Of a stretch of DNA of 64,000 bases, positions 43,096 to 52,688 are shown piece after piece. Every line of letters starts with the position of its first letter. Position 1 is the stretch's first letter. The translations under genes and the position numbers were made by a program. This stretch comes from Catonella morbi ATCC 51271. Lineage in GTDB: Bacteria > Bacillota > Clostridia > Lachnospirales > Lachnospiraceae. The DNA is taken from assembly GCF_000160035.2 (NCBI RefSeq), contig NZ_KI535368.1, positions 434,001 to 498,000 on the forward strand, written 5' to 3'. The notes beneath the pieces were generated by a model. It did not search any database. It had not been told where the DNA came from and was given only the letters and a program-made list of their open reading frames with translations.

Positions 43096-43989
43096 TCAAT
43101 ACATCAGTCTTTCTCTTGCTACAAATCTATTAATAAGCAAGGTAAAACACAGGCATTCTAAAACTAAAGATATTGCTACCGCACAGGCATATCCGAAGTT
43201 ATTCATAACATAGGCACTTTTATACATCATATAACTTAATGTTGATGTCCGGTTTCCCGGACCACCGCTTGTCATTATAAATATATGTTCAAAAGCACGT
43301 AAGCCACCTGTCAAAATCAATATTAAAAGTAGTTTGTAGGTTTCTGCCAACATAGGAATAATCACTTTAATATAAGCCTGTATAGGCCTTGCACCATCGG
43401 TTACCGCAGCTTCATAATACTGATCCGGAATAGCCTTAATTGCAGTATATATTAATAAAATAGTATTACCTATACCCTGCCAGGCAGCCACAAATGCCAT
43501 TATCAGAATAGCCGGTATTCCCTGCGCCAGCCAATTTTGTCTATATGATAATCCAAGTAATTCAAATAATTTATTCAAAAGTCCCATATTACTGGCATCA
43601 CTGGCAAGGATTGCAAGCCATAATTTGCACACAATAACAATTGAAAGAGTACTCGGAATAAAATATGCTGAGCGGAAAAATTTCCTTCCCCTAATTTTCT
43701 TTGATGCCAATGTAAATGCAATTACACTCCCCAGTCCTATCTGATATACAACAGTTACAAGCGGAAACAGTAATCCGTTTATAAGTGAAACTTTGAAAGT
43801 TTTATCCCGGGTAAACAATTTTATATAGTGCTTCAGACCTACAAATTCACCTATATTAATTCCATCCCATTCATACAGACTTTTAATAGCCGTCTGTATT
43901 ATAGGATAAAAAACCAATACTGTGTAAAGCAGCAGAGTCGGTAAAACAAAAATAGCAATCGCCACCTTATTTCCTGTAACTTTCTTCAT
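43096..43989 (-). CDS. Sugar ABC transporter permease (MalF/UgpA type)
   Basis: A 297-aa permease with six helices. It shows LPTLLLYTVLVFYPIIQTAIKSLYEWDG at the N-terminus, and the EAA loop YEAAVTDGARPIQAYIKVIIPML (about residues 203-225) followed by GGLRAFEHIFIMTSGGPGNRT, typical of CUT1 carbohydrate permeases. It forms the membrane channel with the MalG-type protein. A hairpin between this gene and the binding protein gene upstream fits the lower expression usual for permeases. Confidence 0.94.
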   Translation of the reverse strand: MKKVTGNKVAIAIFVLPTLLLYTVLVFYPIIQTAIKSLYEWDGINIGEFVGLKHYIKLFTRDKTFKVSLINGLLFPLVTVVYQIGLGSVIAFTLASKKIRGRKFFRSAYFIPSTLSIVIVCKLWLAILASDASNMGLLNKLFELLGLSYRQNWLAQGIPAILIMAFVAAWQGIGNTILLIYTAIKAIPDQYYEAAVTDGARPIQAYIKVIIPMLAETYKLLLILILTGGLRAFEHIFIMTSGGPGNRTSTLSYMMYKSAYVMNNFGYACAVAISLVLECLCFTLLINRFVARERLMY

Positions 43990-44029
43990 GCTATCCCTCT
44001 TTTCTGTATGATTGACTCTTATATTTTAT

Positions 44030-44065
44030 AAACGGGCTGCCAAAATACAGCAACCCGTTTTTTAT
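44030..44065 (-). terminator. Hairpin between binding protein and permease genes
   Basis: AAACGGGCTGC and GCAACCCGTTT pair with a small mismatch. On the minus strand the order is binding-protein gene, hairpin, permease. Such hairpins commonly stabilise or partly terminate the mRNA so that the binding protein is made in excess. Confidence 0.6.
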
Positions 44066-44104
44066 ATCATTTCTAAAATTAAAAATAATAACTAATTATC
44101 AATC

Positions 44105-45463
44105 CTATTTTTTTATTGCATCATCAAGATCTTTAACAAAATCTTCTGCAGACAGTGAACCTGTTAAAAGCTCTTGAGACTTATCTTCCATTACTGTTTT
44201 CAGTTCCTGATTAGTAAGGTTCCAGTCAAAAGCTGACATACTCTTAAAGTTCTTATTATCTGCTACATATTGCTGCATAACAGGTCCAAGCTTAGCCTTT
44301 GTATCAGGAACAGACTTATAAATTGAAGCTCCGCCTTCCAGAACAACAAAAGCTTCGTTTAACTTTTGGCTCAACCGGATGGCAAATTCAGCAGCTATTT
44401 CTTTATGTTTGCTGTAAGAGGGTACTGAAAATCCTCCCTGACTATAACCGCCACTCATATTCCAGCGACAGTCTTCTTCCTTGCCTGCATCCGCCAAAGG
44501 ATAATAGAGCAGAGCCAGTTTATCCCCCATCTTCTCTTCCAAACCATTAAGCGCCCAGGTTCCTGTCATAAACATAGCCGCCTTACCCGAGGTAAACATG
44601 GCTTCAGCCTGATCATATGTTGTATTAAATACATCCTGTGATAACATACCTTCCTTAACTAAACCCAACAGTTTATTTGCGGCCTTTACATAAGGCTCCT
44701 CCGTTGCGGAAGCCTCTCCTCTGTCCAGTGCGGCTATCCCGGCCGCCTTTTCCCTTGTTACCATAATATCATAAAGGTGAAGACACCATGCTTTTTCTTT
44801 TCCAAACAGAGCATAAGGCAAAATATCTTTTTTTCTAAAAGCTTTCACTGCCGCCAGGAACTCATCATAATTTTCAGGAATCTTTACTCCATTGTTCTTA
44901 AAAACTTCTTTATTAGCATAAAAAGAGTTAATCCAAGGAGACTGCCAAGGAACAGCATAAATATGGCCATCAGGCATGTATAGAGCATATTTGTATGAAT
45001 CAACCATACTGTCTTCTATTCCTGCTTTCTTTACATAATCATCAAGCTGTAGCAATGCCCCTGATTTATTGAACAGTTCTATTCCTACTCCATCTGACTT
45101 AAATACATCCGGCAGATTACCTGATGCCGCATACGTCATCAGTTTCTGTCCATCATCCTGTGGTGCCGCTTCTATTTCCACAGTCACATTTGGCATAATT
45201 TCTTTCATTTTTTCCAAAGCATAGTCTAAAGTTCTGATTTCCTGATCTGCAGAATAGTTTGCAAACAAAGTCAAAGTGACCTTTTCATCTGTTGTTGATT
45301 TATTCTCCGTTACTGAAGCTTTAGCGGATTCAGTTCCCTTAGTTTCAGCCTTGGATGACGTCACACTTTTTGATGTTTCCGGGGTTTTAGCAGTTGTTCC
45401 GCACGAAACCAGAAACATTGCTGCTGCACACAAGCTTGCTACTGTCTTAACTGTTTTCTTCAT
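44105..45463 (-). CDS. Sugar ABC transporter solute-binding lipoprotein
   Basis: A 452-aa CUT1-type binding protein. The signal peptide ends with lipobox FLVSCGTT (Cys about residue 21), and a Ser/Thr/Lys linker follows. Mature-domain marks are KVTLTLFANYSADQE, GIELFNKSGALLQLDDYVKK, IYAVPWQSPWINSFYANKEV, AMFTSGKAAMFMTGTWALNG and GGFSVPSYSKHKEIAAEFAI. AGGAGGAGG precedes the start. It is the first transporter gene of the cassette. The cognate response regulator gene lies 228 nt upstream, and a TATAAT on the minus strand near 45584 could serve a separate promoter. Confidence 0.95.
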   Translation of the reverse strand: MKKTVKTVASLCAAAMFLVSCGTTAKTPETSKSVTSSKAETKGTESAKASVTENKSTTDEKVTLTLFANYSADQEIRTLDYALEKMKEIMPNVTVEIEAAPQDDGQKLMTYAASGNLPDVFKSDGVGIELFNKSGALLQLDDYVKKAGIEDSMVDSYKYALYMPDGHIYAVPWQSPWINSFYANKEVFKNNGVKIPENYDEFLAAVKAFRKKDILPYALFGKEKAWCLHLYDIMVTREKAAGIAALDRGEASATEEPYVKAANKLLGLVKEGMLSQDVFNTTYDQAEAMFTSGKAAMFMTGTWALNGLEEKMGDKLALLYYPLADAGKEEDCRWNMSGGYSQGGFSVPSYSKHKEIAAEFAIRLSQKLNEAFVVLEGGASIYKSVPDTKAKLGPVMQQYVADNKNFKSMSAFDWNLTNQELKTVMEDKSQELLTGSLSAEDFVKDLDDAIKK

Positions 45464-45691
45464 AATCCTCCTCCTCGCTGTAAATAAAACTTTTCATATT
45501 ACTTATCAATACTCCATGACACCGAATCAGCCTTAAGACTAATTTGAGGCTATCAAAGCCCTCACATGGATTTATTGTCTTTATTATACCTAAAAATTCT
45601 CTTCCTAAGAATGTATATTTCGTGACTATTTTGAAAAAAACGAGACAAATTTAGAATTTTTATCTTATTTTTTCTTTTAATTCTTAAGTTC

Positions 45692-47275
45692 TCAAATTTC
45701 ATAATATTCACTTGGGGATTTACCAAAATATTTTTTAAATACCTTACTTAAATAGCTACTGTCATTGAAGCCTACCATTTCTGAAATATCACTCAACTTA
45801 TAGCGGTCTTGTACCAATAATTCCCTGGCTTTTTCCATGCGGATTTGTGTCAGAAAATCTGTGATTTTCATGTTGAATTCTTTCTTAAATGTGCGACGCA
45901 GATAACTCGAATCTACATATAATCCTGCTGCAATCTGCTCGACTGTAAGTTCCGGCTTAGTATAATTTTCCTCTATATATTTCTTTACATTGTAAGCAAT
46001 CTTTCTTGAGCGGGAATATTTATTGTGATTAAAGAATTCTATTGTTTTTCTATAAACCTCCTTGATATCCTCAAACACATCTTCAATATATGATTTTTTG
46101 TGAATATCTATGTATGCACTAATATCTTCACCCAGAACTTCTTTAATATCCTTATTATTTTCTGTAATATGTGAAAAACATATTGAAAGAAGTCCTAAAG
46201 AAATAACATATACATATTCTATTTGCAAATGCTGTCCAATAATATAAATACAAACCTGATTTAATATTCTATCCACGCCTTCCACATCATAAATACGCAG
46301 AGCTGCTTCAATTTTTCTATTCAGCTCCCCTGCATAAAACCCTATATTCTGATATTCTCTTGACAGTTCATTATAAAGCATAACTTTTCCACTACCATAC
46401 AAAAGTTTACTTTGTAAAACAGTAATTGATTGTCTGTATGAAACCTTTATATTTTCAAGGCCTGATTTAACCTCACCTATTCCAACAGATACCGAAAAGC
46501 CCAGATATTTTTTCACATTTTCTGAAAAAACTGAGTATTCCTTCATTGCAATATTATTATCCAGATTATAATCTTCCAATTCCAGAACCGAAATTATCCT
46601 GTCCTCTGCCCCCAAAAAAGCAAAGTGATTCACTCCAATTTCTATTGATTCTTCCAGTATATTTAATACTGCGTTTTTCCACAGTCTGATTTCATTATTT
46701 GTTTTAAACTTATCATAGAGGAAATCAATTTCAATGCTGCTCACCCTGAAATTTTCCGTCTTAACAGTTAAGTCATACCTGCTTAATTGCTGCCTTACTT
46801 CCATTATATTTAGCATATTCTCTTCATCAATTAACGAACGTAAAAAAAATTCTCTCAGCAATTTCTGTTCCTTCCTATGAAGGCTCTTTTCTTCTACCAA
46901 TATCTGTAAACGTTTTTTTTGCTTTAACAGTATGCTAAGTAATTCATCTTTACTAAATGGTTTCAAAATAAAATCATTAACTCCGATTCCAATTGCTCTA
47001 CGTGCATATTCAAACTCATTATATCCTGTCACAAGTACAATAATAATATCATTATACTTTTTGTGTATTATTTCTGCTGCAAGCAGTCCATCAAGTTCAG
47101 GCATATTGATATCAGCAAAAATTATATCAGCTCTTTTTTTATCCACTAAATCCACCAGTTCTTGTCCGTTTTTCGCCTCACCTGCTAATCTGAATCCATA
47201 ATCCTGCCAGTTTATAACCGTCTTTAAGTATTCTCTAAAAATACTTTCATCATCTGCTATATATACATCAAACAT
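45692..47275 (-). CDS. YesN-type response regulator with AraC helix-turn-helix
   Basis: A 527-aa regulator. The receiver domain (about 1-120) has the acidic pair YIADDES, the phospho-acceptor Asp55 in IIFADINMP, and Lys in FILKPFSKD. The long middle (about 130-410) is a helical/degenerate-cyclase-like region seen in YesN proteins. The last 100 residues are an AraC domain with two helix-turn-helix motifs (LTVEQIAAGLYVDSSYLRRT; LSDISEMVGFNDSSYLSKVF and GKSPSEYY). It probably activates the downstream sugar cassette after phosphorylation by the YesM-type kinase at 36624-38375. Confidence 0.95.
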   Translation of the reverse strand: MFDVYIADDESIFREYLKTVINWQDYGFRLAGEAKNGQELVDLVDKKRADIIFADINMPELDGLLAAEIIHKKYNDIIIVLVTGYNEFEYARRAIGIGVNDFILKPFSKDELLSILLKQKKRLQILVEEKSLHRKEQKLLREFFLRSLIDEENMLNIMEVRQQLSRYDLTVKTENFRVSSIEIDFLYDKFKTNNEIRLWKNAVLNILEESIEIGVNHFAFLGAEDRIISVLELEDYNLDNNIAMKEYSVFSENVKKYLGFSVSVGIGEVKSGLENIKVSYRQSITVLQSKLLYGSGKVMLYNELSREYQNIGFYAGELNRKIEAALRIYDVEGVDRILNQVCIYIIGQHLQIEYVYVISLGLLSICFSHITENNKDIKEVLGEDISAYIDIHKKSYIEDVFEDIKEVYRKTIEFFNHNKYSRSRKIAYNVKKYIEENYTKPELTVEQIAAGLYVDSSYLRRTFKKEFNMKITDFLTQIRMEKARELLVQDRYKLSDISEMVGFNDSSYLSKVFKKYFGKSPSEYYEI

Positions 47276-47584
47276 TCTATACCCTCACCTTTTTAGAATA
47301 ATTGCAATAAATTATCATAGATATTCTCTATGCTTTACAGTCTTATTCTAATACAAATAATATCATTTATAAACTATTTATCAAATTTCTTGCAGGTGCT
47401 TCAATGAAAACAGGAATAAAATACTAAAGACCGTGACAAAAATAAAAATCGTTGTAACCCACCATACTCAGGGGATTACAACGGTTTTTGCTTATATAAG
47501 TGTCAAAGGCGGGATTATATACTAAACCTTAATTTTTGTGACAGCTTTTACATTTGATTCAAGCTGTTTACTCGTTTCAATAGC
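47276..47584. other. Intergenic region between the LRR gene end and the regulator start
   Basis: It contains the terminator at 47440-47490 and, at 47500-47546, a segment with GTGTCAAA and TTGTGACAG ends that may be a worn relative of the 63-bp palindromic element. The upstream side (47276-47400) is AT-rich and must hold the regulator promoter; I cannot pick it with confidence. Confidence 0.4.
47440..47490 (-). terminator. Terminator of the LRR protein gene
   Basis: CGTTGTAA (47450-47457) and TTACAACG (47476-47483) pair with CCC/GGGG support inside. On the minus strand ATTTTTATTTTTG follows. Confidence 0.75.
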
Positions 47585-48835
47585 TTACTTTAGTACAATC
47601 CCTGTAACTGTTATGCTATTATTAGGTTCTCCTTCTGGAACCGATAAATAGCTGAAGTCTTTTTCATTCCTGAAACTGTAAGTAAGGTCAATTTTCTTTT
47701 CTCTGCTGTTCTTTAATTCTTCAAGGGCGGTTTCATTTAACTCCAGTTTAAGTTTTGAGCCGGCTAAGGTAGCTGTAATATTGCTGTCACTTGTAAGAAC
47801 TTTAATATTAGCAGCTCCGATTAAATCCAAACCCTTAACCTGTGATTCAATTTCTGCAACAGAACCACTTACACCGGCAGCTTCACCTTTATATTCGGCA
47901 ATCTGTCCATTAATAACAAGTGTGTAAATTCCTTCCATGCCTGCAAGAGGGACAAAATTGTAAACCTTATTACCAGCAATTTCTATACTTCCAAGTTTTG
48001 TAAAAGCTGATACCACAGAAATATCTTCCACCTTATTGTTTGAAAATCTTAGGCTCTCAAGTCCGGTGTGCCCTGAAAGAGGTGTTATATCAGAAACTTC
48101 ATTTCCGCTAAATCTAAGCATCTTGAGCTTTGTCTTGTCCTTAAGTACATCAAGGTTTGTAAGCCTGTTGTTGTCTAAATACAGGTTAGCAAGCTCAGTA
48201 CAGTTTGCCAAGAAATCAACACTTGTTAATCTGTTGTTGCTAAGGTCTATCTCAGTAGCCTTTGTAAGACCTGCAAAAATATCACCTGCAGTATCTGAAT
48301 CATCTATTCCGCAATTATTTAAGTTCAACTCTTTTAACTCCGGGAAATTCTTAATAACCTTGATATCTCCAAGGTTTTTGTTATCCTCAAGGTTAAGAGT
48401 TTCAAGTTTTACCAAATCTTTAATACAGTCAATGTCCTTTACATCATTCTTCTTCTCATTGAGTATTTTCAAACCTGTGATTTTTTCAAGAGCTGATATA
48501 TCCGTAATCTTATTTCTGATAGCATTAAACATGGTCATTTTACTAAAGTTCTTTGCTACATCCACATTTGCAATATAATTTATGGAAATATCAAAATCCA
48601 CAAGGTCTGTAAGTTTCCCTAAAGAGCTTACATCTGCAATTCTGTTGTGTGAAATATAGAGATGCTTTAGGTTTGTAAGGTCTTTAAGAGGGGTAACATC
48701 CTCAATATTATTGTGAGATAACCTTAAAAACTCCAACTTCTTCAAATCTTTAAGAGGGGCTAAATCACTGATTGAGCCGGCTGAATATCTGATATCACCA
48801 CCCGAAGGGATATCACTTGAAGAGAATGTAAGCAT
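47585..48835 (-). CDS. Internalin-like LRR protein lacking a signal peptide (5' truncated)
   Basis: A 416-aa leucine-rich-repeat protein. At least ten 21-23-aa repeats of the internalin SDS22-like type are visible (LKDLKKLEFLRLSHNNIEDV, LTNLKHLYISHNRIADV, CTELANLYLDNNRLTNLDVL, HTGLESLRFSNNKVEDI). A beta-rich C-terminal domain follows. No signal peptide exists at the ATG. The frame stays open upstream to 48913 and encodes IANEAGSTFDASNYAAVLK, which looks like part of the missing N-terminal cap, but a TAG stops it there. No LPxTG is present. It is therefore probably a truncated, non-exported remnant. Confidence 0.75.
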   Translation of the reverse strand: MLTFSSSDIPSGGDIRYSAGSISDLAPLKDLKKLEFLRLSHNNIEDVTPLKDLTNLKHLYISHNRIADVSSLGKLTDLVDFDISINYIANVDVAKNFSKMTMFNAIRNKITDISALEKITGLKILNEKKNDVKDIDCIKDLVKLETLNLEDNKNLGDIKVIKNFPELKELNLNNCGIDDSDTAGDIFAGLTKATEIDLSNNRLTSVDFLANCTELANLYLDNNRLTNLDVLKDKTKLKMLRFSGNEVSDITPLSGHTGLESLRFSNNKVEDISVVSAFTKLGSIEIAGNKVYNFVPLAGMEGIYTLVINGQIAEYKGEAAGVSGSVAEIESQVKGLDLIGAANIKVLTSDSNITATLAGSKLKLELNETALEELKNSREKKIDLTYSFRNEKDFSYLSVPEGEPNNSITVTGIVLK

Positions 48836-49178
48836 TTTTAATACTGCTGCATAATTAGATGCATCAAAGGTTGAACCGGCTTCATTTGCTATTAAGGTAT
48901 TTTGGCTTGTAAACTAAAGCCATATCCGATAAGTTTCACAAATTATATCCAAAAGCAAGGCTTATTGTAGCCTTTTTTCAGATAGTTTTCAATAATTATA
49001 GATAAATACAATATTTTACTGTATTTATATGAAAATATTATCAATCATCAACTGTTTATTTTTCTGAAAATATCCATCATTGAAGTTTTACAGACATTTT
49101 CTATTTATTGCAAAAATAATCACAGTACCCACCTGTCTTTTCAGTACCTAAACAAGTTATATTAACTATAATTTTTGT
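48836..49178. other. Divergent intergenic region with remnant LRR coding sequence
   Basis: 48836-48913 continues the LRR frame on the minus strand without a start codon. The rest is AT-rich and has no recognisable gene. The promoter for the BspA-like gene begins at 49179. Confidence 0.45.
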
Positions 49179-49207
49179 TTGACAATAATATTATTATTAG
49201 TTAATAT
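49179..49207 (+). promoter_or_regulatory. Promoter of the BspA-like surface protein
   Basis: TTGACA (49179-49184) and TAATAT (49202-49207) are 17 nt apart. The spacer contains the palindromic run AATAATATTATT. Confidence 0.65.
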
Positions 49208-49277
49208 ACGATTATTGATAGTATCTGTTCTAAACAGAATACAAAAATTAAATAACAGAAAAGGAGTGTAATAAGCT

Positions 49278-51524
49278 ATGAAAAAACGAATCAAGACCGG
49301 ACACCTTGTCGGCGGAACCGCAATTGCTCTTGTAGCTGCTGTTTCTATTTCCATGACCTCTGTAACATTCCCACAGAAATCTTTTCCTTTCGGTAATGTC
49401 CTATCTGTACAGGCAGCTGAACCTCTTCTTATTAATGAGGTTGCTGATTTTGATGTACAAGGTAATGAAGTTAAAGGCCTTACAGCAGCAGGTAATGCCA
49501 AATTAAATACACCCGGACATGATTCCGTTATTCTTCATTTTCCTGCTACCTTGCCTGCAATAAAGATTGCCGACAATGCATTTAGAGAAAAATTCACCGG
49601 CAAAGACGTTAAGTTAGAATTATCTGAGAACATTCAGGAAATCGGAAAATGTGCATTTGCCTCAAACTCAGCTATTACTTCTGTTACTTTCGGTGCTCCG
49701 GATGCAGAAAAGAAACTTAAAAAGATAAATGAGAAAGCTTTCTTTAGTTCCGGATTAACCGGAGACCTTAAGTTGCCTGAGCATCTGGAATTGCTCCATG
49801 AAGAGTGTTTTAGGCACAATAAGCTTAACTCTGTTACCCTGCCTGACAGTCTTACGACTATCTATGGTATGGTCTTTGCCGATAACCAGATTTCTTCCGT
49901 TGACTTCGGAAGTTATGCTAATGTGGATCCCAGAAATGGTTTCGGTGCAAGGAGATGGGACATTGATACGGCACTTGCGGGAAAAATGATAGCTTACGGA
50001 ATGTTCGCCAACAACAAACTTGAAAAAGTAGAATTTCCTGAAGGTATTTGGGCTATCGGCTCACATGCTTTTATGAATAATGATATAAAAGAAATTAAAA
50101 TTCCTAAGAATGTAACAAAAATTTATAAATATGCATTTAAAGATAATAAAAACTTAACTAAACTTGAATTTGAGCTGGATGCCGATGGCAAAGGAATAAA
50201 CCAGATCGATCGTGAGGCTTTTAACGGATGCTCTATTACAGGAAAAATAACATTCCCTAAAGATATGGGAGAAATGGGCAGCCGCTCTTTTGCAAACAAT
50301 AAAATAACCGGCGTCGATTTTGGTCCTGATGCTCCTCTTATAGGACACTATTCTTTTGAAAACAATCCTATTGAGAAAGTAAGTAATCTGAACAGTTGGG
50401 GATTTGAAATTTCTCCTTTCCGCAATACAAAGGCTCTTAAAAATATAGAATTTGAGTACGCCAACCCTAAGTCAGGCAGCCGCGGAACATTCGGACAAAG
50501 CGAAGATAACACTATAAGTCCAAATGCTTTTAAAAACGGACTGCTTAGAAGCTTAAATTTCCCTGCTTACATAAATGTCTTAAAATATGATATTAACGGA
50601 CAAAAATATAATATTTCAAGTGCTTTTGCTGATAATAAGGGCTGGACAGAGGGTACCAATAAAGTTGCTTTATACAGACTTAATGCTGATAAGACCACAT
50701 ATGAGACCAATAATAGACTTGATGACGGCAAATTCTATGTATTTAATCCTGTAGCTGTAAAATTCGAACTAAAAGACCAGTACGGCACTGTTTTACCTGT
50801 TACAAACATAGAAGTACAAAGAACCAGAACTGTATCTGACGGTTCCATACAGGTCACAACACACTCAGCTTTAGTAACAGATACCGCCAACTTCAAGCTC
50901 GGTGATAAGATTAAGTTTACCCTGCCTAATGCTCCTACAGGATATGAGTTTGCAACAAATCCCGTTACTCAGAGCTGGCTTACAAAGGTTACTGGAAGTG
51001 ATAATGATTATGAAGTGACTTTAGATCCTGCTAATACATCCATAGTATCTGATGTAGCTTATGGAGACGGTTATGAAGTAGGGTATAAGCAGACGGTTAT
51101 CACTCTAAATTACAGAAATACCAATGTCGGTCCTGTTATACCGGGCCCAAATCCCGGTAATCCTACTACCCCCGAACCTAATCTTTCACCGGAGCAGCCT
51201 TCAACTCCTTCAGTTGATGTAGATAGTCAGAATACTCCTCGCGGTGATGCAAATACAGATACAACCGATGTTTCTGATGACACGAACCCTCGTGGCGACG
51301 CAAACACAGATACAACGGATATTTCTGATGATACCAGCCCTCGCGGAAATGCAAACACAGGCAAGAACGTGATTGCAGATAATAAAGACGAAGTAGACGT
51401 CAATGATACCAAGGCTCCTCTTGGTAAACTTCCTAAGACCGGCGGAAGTAACGAAAGCAGATTCATACTTCTTGGCGCTGCTCTTATCGGTTTAGGTCTT
51501 GTTGTAAAAAAGAAAATCAGATAG
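49278..51524 (+). CDS. BspA-like LRR surface protein with LPxTG anchor
   Basis: A 748-aa cell-wall protein. The signal peptide (KKRIKTGH..., cleavage near VQAAEP, about residue 49) is followed by BspA/LRR_5 repeats (FREKFTGKDVKLELSENIQE, IGKCAFASNSAITSVTF, LHEECFRHNKLNSVTLPDSL, IGSHAFMNNDIKEIKIPKNV, IYKYAFKDNKNLTKLEF). After these come a beta domain (about 490-610) and a Pro-rich stretch. Next is a stalk with 17-aa repeats containing PRGDANTDTTD, twice with an RGD tripeptide. Sorting signal LPKTG, a hydrophobic helix and KKKIR end the protein. Homologues bind host or bacterial partners. AAAGGAG precedes the start. Confidence 0.93.
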   Translation: MKKRIKTGHLVGGTAIALVAAVSISMTSVTFPQKSFPFGNVLSVQAAEPLLINEVADFDVQGNEVKGLTAAGNAKLNTPGHDSVILHFPATLPAIKIADNAFREKFTGKDVKLELSENIQEIGKCAFASNSAITSVTFGAPDAEKKLKKINEKAFFSSGLTGDLKLPEHLELLHEECFRHNKLNSVTLPDSLTTIYGMVFADNQISSVDFGSYANVDPRNGFGARRWDIDTALAGKMIAYGMFANNKLEKVEFPEGIWAIGSHAFMNNDIKEIKIPKNVTKIYKYAFKDNKNLTKLEFELDADGKGINQIDREAFNGCSITGKITFPKDMGEMGSRSFANNKITGVDFGPDAPLIGHYSFENNPIEKVSNLNSWGFEISPFRNTKALKNIEFEYANPKSGSRGTFGQSEDNTISPNAFKNGLLRSLNFPAYINVLKYDINGQKYNISSAFADNKGWTEGTNKVALYRLNADKTTYETNNRLDDGKFYVFNPVAVKFELKDQYGTVLPVTNIEVQRTRTVSDGSIQVTTHSALVTDTANFKLGDKIKFTLPNAPTGYEFATNPVTQSWLTKVTGSDNDYEVTLDPANTSIVSDVAYGDGYEVGYKQTVITLNYRNTNVGPVIPGPNPGNPTTPEPNLSPEQPSTPSVDVDSQNTPRGDANTDTTDVSDDTNPRGDANTDTTDISDDTSPRGNANTGKNVIADNKDEVDVNDTKAPLGKLPKTGGSNESRFILLGAALIGLGLVVKKKIR

Positions 51525-51566
51525 ATTGTAATTGATTACTGACTTTCACATAAGTTTTATACTAAA

Positions 51567-51607
51567 ATATGGGCTGTCACACTAATTCTTGATGTGACAG
51601 CCCATAT
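51567..51607. terminator. Terminator after the BspA-like gene
   Basis: ATGGGCTGTCACA (51569-51581) and TGTGACAGCCCAT (51593-51605) form a perfect 13-bp stem with an 11-nt loop. It is symmetric and could serve both converging genes, though the T tract is weak. Confidence 0.75.
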
Positions 51608-51689
51608 GCTGCTCTTCTCTCCCCGGAGCAAATCATATATTTCATATCTTACTTGTTTTCTTAATGTAAAAAACTTAACATTCTTTCGA

Positions 51690-52523
51690 TTATTTGGTCT
51701 CTTTGATATAATAAAACTCATCCTTTGGCAACTTCGCCTTTGCTTTCTTTCCCTTCTTTTTAGCTGTAAGAAGATAATCCTCAGTTACAGATTTCATTTT
51801 TTCCCCTATCAGACAGGCTTTTTCCCCTGAAGATACAACTTTGTCTACATTATCAGCTTTTGCTGCATCATATTCTTCGATCAATTTTACAGCCTCTTCT
51901 ATATTTTCTTTATTGGTAATCCATACAGCAGAATACCTGTAATCGCCCAGAAATGCATCAACTGCATTTTTATTTTCCCTAATATAATCTTCAGTAGTGA
52001 AAGCTCCTGTTATAATACGTTTTTTCTTATTATCCGACTTTTTCTGCTTCTCACTGATATCAATCTCACCGGTCACAAGCATTCTTACTCTGCTGTCTTT
52101 TTCACCGTAAAGTTTAGCCCCCGCTTTCACAGGTAAGATAATCATATCCAGTTCACCGCCTAACAGCTTTTCACCAAGCTCTTCTGCTGTAGAAAGCACT
52201 TTAAAATCATATCCGTTTACTGTCTTGTCCTGCTTCGCATTATCAAGGAGTTTAACCATTCCTATAAGTCCTCTTCCTTTGGTTCCTCCCAGCTTTACCG
52301 TCACACCCGTATCTGTTATAAAACCACAGCAGTTATATACTTCCTTTGTCTTTTTGCCGGAAGAGTTTGTCTCTTCCGGCTTTTCAGATTCTGTCGCTGT
52401 ATTCTGACTTGTATTTACCGCCTTTTCAGATTTAATCGGCCTATCATCTTTTTTTGACTGTATTCCGCAGGCATTAAACACTAATGCCACCATAACAGCT
52501 ATGGCTAACATACTTTTTTTCAT
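51690..52523 (-). CDS. Substrate-binding-protein-like lipoprotein
   Basis: A 277-aa lipoprotein (lipobox VFNACG, Cys about residue 19) with a Ser/Lys/Glu-rich linker. A periplasmic-binding-like domain of the SsuA/NMT1 type follows (TDTGVTVKLGGTKGRGLIGM, VLSTAEELGEKLLGGELDMIILPV, NIEEAVKLIEEYDAAKADNV). The conserved CCGF before the fold and the high Lys content are unusual. No permease or ATPase is adjacent. A perfect Fur-type box about 165 nt upstream lies between it and the divergent hydrogenase operon, so iron-linked expression is possible. Confidence 0.75.
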   Translation of the reverse strand: MKKSMLAIAVMVALVFNACGIQSKKDDRPIKSEKAVNTSQNTATESEKPEETNSSGKKTKEVYNCCGFITDTGVTVKLGGTKGRGLIGMVKLLDNAKQDKTVNGYDFKVLSTAEELGEKLLGGELDMIILPVKAGAKLYGEKDSRVRMLVTGEIDISEKQKKSDNKKKRIITGAFTTEDYIRENKNAVDAFLGDYRYSAVWITNKENIEEAVKLIEEYDAAKADNVDKVVSSGEKACLIGEKMKSVTEDYLLTAKKKGKKAKAKLPKDEFYYIKETK

Positions 52524-52631
52524 ATATTTTCACATCCTATCCTTTTATCAAATGAAATATTACACCTATATTTATTTCAGCATATAAAGTTCTTATAATC
52601 TATTTTGTAGTGCTTTGTAAAATATAACATA

Positions 52632-52648
52632 TGTAAACTTAGTTTACA
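52632..52648. promoter_or_regulatory. Perfect 8-1-8 palindrome, unknown operator
   Basis: TGTAAACT-T-AGTTTACA is a perfect palindrome in the divergent region between the lipoprotein and the hydrogenase operon. It lies 110 nt before the lipoprotein start. The cognate regulator is unknown. Confidence 0.5.
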
Positions 52649-52688
52649 AGAAAAAATACCGGTTTAAGCTATCAAAAATTCAACTAAT

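Noticed and set aside
51220-51370. Direct repeats considered as a CRISPR array
   Set aside because: The repeats are tandem coding units in frame within the surface protein and have no unique spacers.
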